A stretch of 64,000 bases of DNA from positions 28,235,386 through 28,299,385 of the forward strand of contig OX439001.1 in assembly GCA_949316495.1 (NCBI GenBank), given 5' to 3'. The stretch's first letter is position 1. Every line of letters begins with the position of its first letter. The stretch is from Amphiduros pacificus (Eukaryota; Annelida; Polychaeta; Phyllodocida; Hesionidae). The position numbers were made by a program, and so were the translations under genes. Positions 1-64,000 of the stretch are shown piece after piece. Under the pieces are notes generated by a model. That model was given only the letters and a program-made list of their open reading frames with translations, searched no databases and was not told the DNA's origin.

Positions 1-625
1 CTTACAACCATATCATATAGGTAACCAGCTGACTGGCCTGCCTGTGGGAAACAGGTGAGATACTTACAACCATATCATATAGGTAACCAGTTAACTGCCC
101 TGCCACTGGGTAACAGGTGAGATACTTACAACCATATCATATAGGTAACCAGCTGACTGGCCTGCCTATGGGAAACAGGTGAGATACTTACAACCATATC
201 ATATAGGTAACCAGCTGACTGCCCTGCCACTGGGAAACAGGTGAGATACTTACAACCATATCATATAGGTAACCAGCTGACTGCCCTGCCACTGGGAAAC
301 AGGTGAGATGCTTACAACCATATCATATAGGTAACCAGCTGACTGCCCTGCCACTGGGAAACAGGTGAGATGCTTACAACCATATCATATAGGTAACCAG
401 CTGACTGCCCTGCCACTGGGAAACAGGTGAGATACTTACAACCATATCACATAGGTAACCAGCTGACTGCCCTGCCACTGGGAAACAGGTGAGATACTTA
501 CAACCATATCACATAGGTAACCAGCTGACTGCCCTGCCACTGGGAAACAGGTGAGATGCTTTCAACCATATCATATAGGTAACCAGTTAACTGCCCTGCC
601 ACTGGGAAACAGGTGAGATGCACAT
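1..625 (+). repeat. 62-bp tandem array, about 10 units, exon-like core
   Basis: Ten units of 62 bp, with few differences. Each unit contains an AG (CATATAG), a 34-nt core, and AACAG|GTGAGA, a good donor. Read so that the donor falls at phase 2, the core gives NQLTGLPMGNR (third unit) or NQLTALPLGNR, and its split AG joins exon A's leading A to give Arg-Gly-His-Asn-Gln-Pro. The real exon lies upstream of the window. Confidence 0.85.
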
Positions 626-627
626 CA

Positions 628-649
628 TTTGTTTGTTTGTTTGTTTGTT
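628..649 (+). repeat. (GTTT)n microsatellite
   Basis: About five and a half GTTT units directly after the last 62-bp unit. Confidence 0.9.
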
Positions 650-1034
650 ACTTTCAACATTACTCCAGTCATTTCGTGATGAGACCTACTTGTAGCAGAT
701 ATAGTGCTGCCTCACTGAATTGTCATGTCGCAGGTCCTTGACATGACAATCCACCCGGTCACAGATTTACAAGGACAACGGGTTAACCCTTTTGGCACAG
801 GCCTCAGCTCATGTACAACCATATCATAGGCAGTTAGACTGTGTATTAGAGGAACTAACTTGAGATAATAACCCAGTGACAGGGCTTGACATTAACTCTG
901 CTCCAATGGGTCTGAAGTGTTTATTTTAACCTGCTGGGTCAGAAAATGCAAGTGGTTTTGAAATTTTACTGGCCTGAATTTAAGTAGACATTTATTTTAC
1001 TTCCAGCACCTCTCAGAAATGACCTGGTCTGCGC
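650..1034. other. Intron sequence, no feature recognised
   Basis: Unique-looking intron DNA. A short stretch at 812-826 (ACAACCATATCATAG) repeats part of the 62-bp unit and may be a degenerate remnant of it. Confidence 0.5.
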
Positions 1035-1060
1035 TGTGTCTGTCTGTCTGTCTGTCTGTC
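1035..1060 (+). repeat. (TCTG)n microsatellite
   Basis: Six or so TCTG units just left of the pearl-like element. Confidence 0.85.
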
Positions 1061-1085
1061 CTATGTTTGTGTCCTGTTCTTTTTT

Positions 1086-3610
1086 ACCCTCAGCCCCTGA
1101 TGTAATCAGGCTGAGGGTATTGTAGTACTCCTGGCGTGGGTATGTATGTATGTATGTATGTATGTATGTCTGTATGTATGTATGTATGTATGTATGTATG
1201 TATGTATGTATGTATGTATGTATGTAGCGAACATCCTTGTCATCGCGATAACTCAAGAACAAATGATGGCAGCTTCATGAAACTTGACACACATATGCAT
1301 CTGGTGAAAACCTTGGACGAGTTCGATGGACGGCGACCTTGACCTATTTTTCAAGGTCACGGGAACAATTATGTGAAATCCCAAGAATCACAATAACTCA
1401 AGAACGAATAATGGTAGCTTTATTAGATTTGACACACATAAGTATCTGGTGAAGACCTCAGAATTTTTTCTATGAAACATGACCTTCACCTACTTTTCAA
1501 GGTCACAGGGACAATTATGTGAAATCATCTTGTCATCGCGATAACTCGAGAACAAATGATGGCAGCTTCATGAAACTTGACACACATATGCATCTGGTGA
1601 AAACCTCGGACGAGTTCGATGGACGGCGACCTTGACCTATTTTTCAAGGTCACAGGGACAATTATGTGAAATCCCAAGAATCACAATAACTCAAGAACGA
1701 ATAATGGTAGCTTTATTAGATTTGACACACATAAGTATCTGGTGAAGACCTCAGAATTTTTTCTATGAAACATGACCTTCACCTACTTTTCAAGGTCACA
1801 GGGACAATTATGTGAAATTATCTTGTCATCGCGATAACTCGAGAACAAATGATGGCAGCTTCATGAAACTTGACACACATATGCATCTGGTGAAAACCTC
1901 GAATGAGTTCGATGGATGGCGACCTTGACCTATTTTTCAAGGTCACGGACAATTATGTGAAATCCCAAGAGTCGCAATAACTCAAGAACGAATGATGGTA
2001 GCTTTATTAGATTTGACACACATAAGTATCTGGTGAAGACCTCAGAATTTTTTCTATGAAACATGACCTTCACCTACTTTTCAAGGTCACAGGGACAATT
2101 ATGTGAAATTATCTTGTCATCGCGATAACTCGAGAACAAATGATGGCAGCTTCATGAAACTTGACACACATATGCATCTGGTGAAAACCTCGAATGAGTT
2201 CGATGGATGGCGACCTTGACCTATTTTTCAAGGTCACGGACAATTATGTGAAATCCCAAGAGTCGCAATAACTCAAGAACGAATGATGGCAGCTTTATGA
2301 GATTTGACACACACAAGCATCTTGTGAAGACCTCAGAATTTTTTCTTTGAAACATGACCTTTACCTACTTTTCAAGGTCACAGGGATAATTATGTGAAAT
2401 CATCCTTGTCATCATGATAACTCAAGAACAAATGATGGCAGCTTCATGAAACTTTACACGCATAAGCATCTGGTGAAAACCTCAGACTAGTTCGGTGGAC
2501 GGCGACCTTGACCTATTTTTCAAGGTCACAGGGACAATTATGTGAAATCCCAAGAATCGCAATAACTCAAGAACGAATGATGGCAGCTTTATTAGATTTG
2601 ACACACACAAGCATCTGGTGAAGACCTCAGACTTCTCTTGATGGAACATGACCTTCACCTGATTTCAAGGTCACAGGGACAATTATGTGAAATCATCCTT
2701 GTCATCGTGATAACTTAAGAACAAATGATGGCAGCTTCATGAAACTTGACACGCATAAGCATCTGGTGAAAACCTCAGACTAGTTTGGTGGACAGCGACC
2801 TTGACCTATTTTTCAAGGTCACAGGGACAATTACGTGAAATCCCAAGAATCGCAATAACTCAAGAACGAATGATGGCAGCTTTATGAGATTTGACACACA
2901 CAAGCATCTGGTGAAGACCTCAGAATATTTTCTTTGAAACATGACCTTCACCTACTTTTCAAGGTCACAGGGATAATTATGTGAAATCATCCTTGTCATC
3001 GTGATAACTCAAGAACAAATGATGGCAGCTTCATGAAACTTTACACGCATAAGCATCTGGTGAAAACCTCGGATTTTGATGGACGGCGACCTTGACCTAT
3101 TTTTCAAGGTCACAGGGACAATTATGTGAAATCCCAAGAATCGCAATAACTCAAGAACGAATGATGGCAGCTTTATGAGATTTGACACACACAAGCATCT
3201 GGTGAAGACCTCAGACTTCTCTTGATGGAACATGACCTTCACCTGATTTCAAGGTCACAGGGACAATTATGTGAAATCATCCTTGTCATCGTGATAACTT
3301 AAGAACAAATGATGGCAGCTTCATGAAACTTGACACACATAAGAATCTGGGAAGACTCCACATGAGTTTGATGGACGGTGACCTTAACCTGCTTTTCAAG
3401 GTCACAGGCCCATATCAATAATTCTAGAGTAAATGATGACAGTTTCATGATACTTGACACACCTAAGCTATCAAAGGAAGTAGATTTTATGCGTTTTTTA
3501 CCCCTGCATCAATTTGCCTTGGTGCAGTGACGTTTTGTTCACAAATATTGTGTGGAGCGAATGTTGTGCAATGAGTTACCAGGGCTGAGGGTTGATGCAT
3601 CTCTGATGCC
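1086..3610 (+). mobile_element. Pearl/HINE-like non-autonomous element, copy 1
   Basis: About 2.5 kb with no coding capacity. Parts in order: a left-end hairpin (ACCCTCAGCC..ATCAGGCTGAGGGT, 1086-1118), a (TATG)n tract (1140-1225), a core of tandem units of about 147 bp in an alternating A-B pattern that repeats every ~293 bp (1226-3440), and a unique right end whose CAGGGCTGAGGGTT is an inverted match to the left end. Microsatellite plus tandem core plus inverted ends is the layout known for bivalve pearl elements and related Helitron-like non-autonomous elements; the family assignment is an inference. A second copy lies at 57391-59912. Confidence 0.7.
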
Positions 3611-3972
3611 TATGTTTCTTTTGTTCATTCATTTGTCTGTTCATTATGCTTTGTAATGTACTGGGCATATTTATATAGGGAGGCATTTGAGCATCCTCGA
3701 GATTATGATTTATAGTATGGCTCGTTATAAATTATTTAAGGCCATATGCTTTTGAGCAACGGCAGGATTCCAAAAAAAGATTCCCCACCTATGGTCATCA
3801 AGTCAATATTTCTGGAACATTCCAAACTGCAGTCTCAACCATGTACATTTATTGTGTGTTTTTACACTTGCATATCTTCCAGAAAACTGTCCAGAAAGTA
3901 ATGTATTTGACCTGATGTGGCCATTAACAAAGCCTTTAAACTATTGTTTGCATATATATATATATGTTTCAG
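3611..3972. other. Intron sequence, no feature recognised
   Basis: AT-rich intron sequence leading into the exon A acceptor, with a short (TA)n run near 3950. Nothing else recognised. Confidence 0.6.
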
Positions 3973-63497
<59,525 letters not shown>

Positions 63498-64000
63498 GTG
63501 AGGTGTTTTTTTTCAAGTCCATTTTTTTCAGGTCCATATTCCACATGCCAATCTCCATTATCAATGATTAAATATAGAGAAGTTATACAGTTCTGGTTCT
63601 GATAAAGTTCCAGTGTGTACTTTTTAGTGGGTTAAAAAAACAACATGGGTAAAAAAATCAGCAATTGGCCTATGTACCAGTGACTGGTTTCCGTTGGCCC
63701 AAAGGCTGTGTGATAATGCAAAGGATGGATCCCTAAACACTCTTCAAAAAGAGAAGGGCACTACATCCCAGTGGAAGGTCTCTATCTGACCTGAAAAAGC
63801 CTTAGTAGTAACAAAAAGACTATTAGTGAAAACGTCAAATTTGGAGGACACACGCCTCATCTATTTATGTGATATACAGAGTTTGTTTAGGAAAAAAATG
63901 GCATGGTGGCGCCCTGTACTAAAACAGAATTGATTGCATATCAGATAGAGATATCTCAAGGAAAGCGTTGTTCAGATTTCATGTTGTTTCTATGTGTTGC
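63498..64000. other. Intron after exon S, runs off the window
   Basis: Intron sequence without recognised repeats. The next CPS1 exon (expected to start near the IS.HVE.AG.HSGD stretch) is not in the window. Confidence 0.6.

Noticed and set aside
966-1342. Open frames with repeated Tyr-Ile-His-Thr or Met-Tyr-Val-Cys on either strand
   Set aside because: They are translations of the (TATG)n microsatellite in the pearl-like element; the same happens at 57343-57639.
3009-3242. Recurring ~78-residue minus-strand frame beginning MKVMFHQEKSEVF (also three times at 58721-59544)
   Set aside because: Repeats with the core period of the mobile element and drifts with it; no known protein motif and no sign of coding constraint.

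Overview
This is eukaryotic DNA, probably from a mollusc. It lies inside one very large gene read on the + strand, and both ends of the gene fall outside the window. I could place 19 coding exons between 3973 and 63497. They total about 2.6 kb and join in phase into about 870 residues of a carbamoyl-phosphate synthetase of the CPS1/CPS III type, the mitochondrial urea-cycle/arginine-pathway enzyme. The order is: C-terminal half of the glutamine amidotransferase-like domain (exons A-C), the whole first synthetase half with its ATP-grasp fold (D-K), the connecting region (L-O), and the start of the second synthetase half (P-S). The N-terminus, any Cys/Ser at the amidotransferase nucleophile position, and the C-terminal allosteric domain are outside the window.

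More than 95% of the window is intron, and most of that is tandem repeat. By region: 1-625 is a 62-bp array. 1086-3610 and 57391-59912 are two copies of one 2.5-kb pearl/HINE-like element. 5775-6275 and 6446-6697 are short arrays. 7005-9353 is a 41-bp array. 10497-11411 is a 37-bp array next to a hairpin-ended element. 11622-14474 is a 56-bp array. 14560-15018 is a MITE with a 9-bp target duplication. 15995-17920 is a 42/40-bp array. 19341-19861 is a 30-bp array. 20330-54946 is a 22-bp satellite filling one 34.9-kb intron, with four copies of an 885-bp TA-target MITE embedded at exactly 1291-bp spacing. 55407-56275 is a 49-bp array. 60938-61516 is a 17/23-bp array.

The most striking signal is that at least six, probably seven, of these arrays are built from this gene's own exon-intron junctions. 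Each unit carries a piece of exon edge plus a donor (GT) or acceptor (AG), so each junction is followed or preceded by tens of near-identical copies of itself. The units differ in size and sequence from intron to intron, so this looks like a recurrent process and not one mobile family. A second point is a Gln in place of the Arg normally conserved in the first ATP-grasp half (exon G). The organism call rests on the pearl-like elements and the gene type and is an inference. No prokaryotic, viral or CRISPR feature was found.
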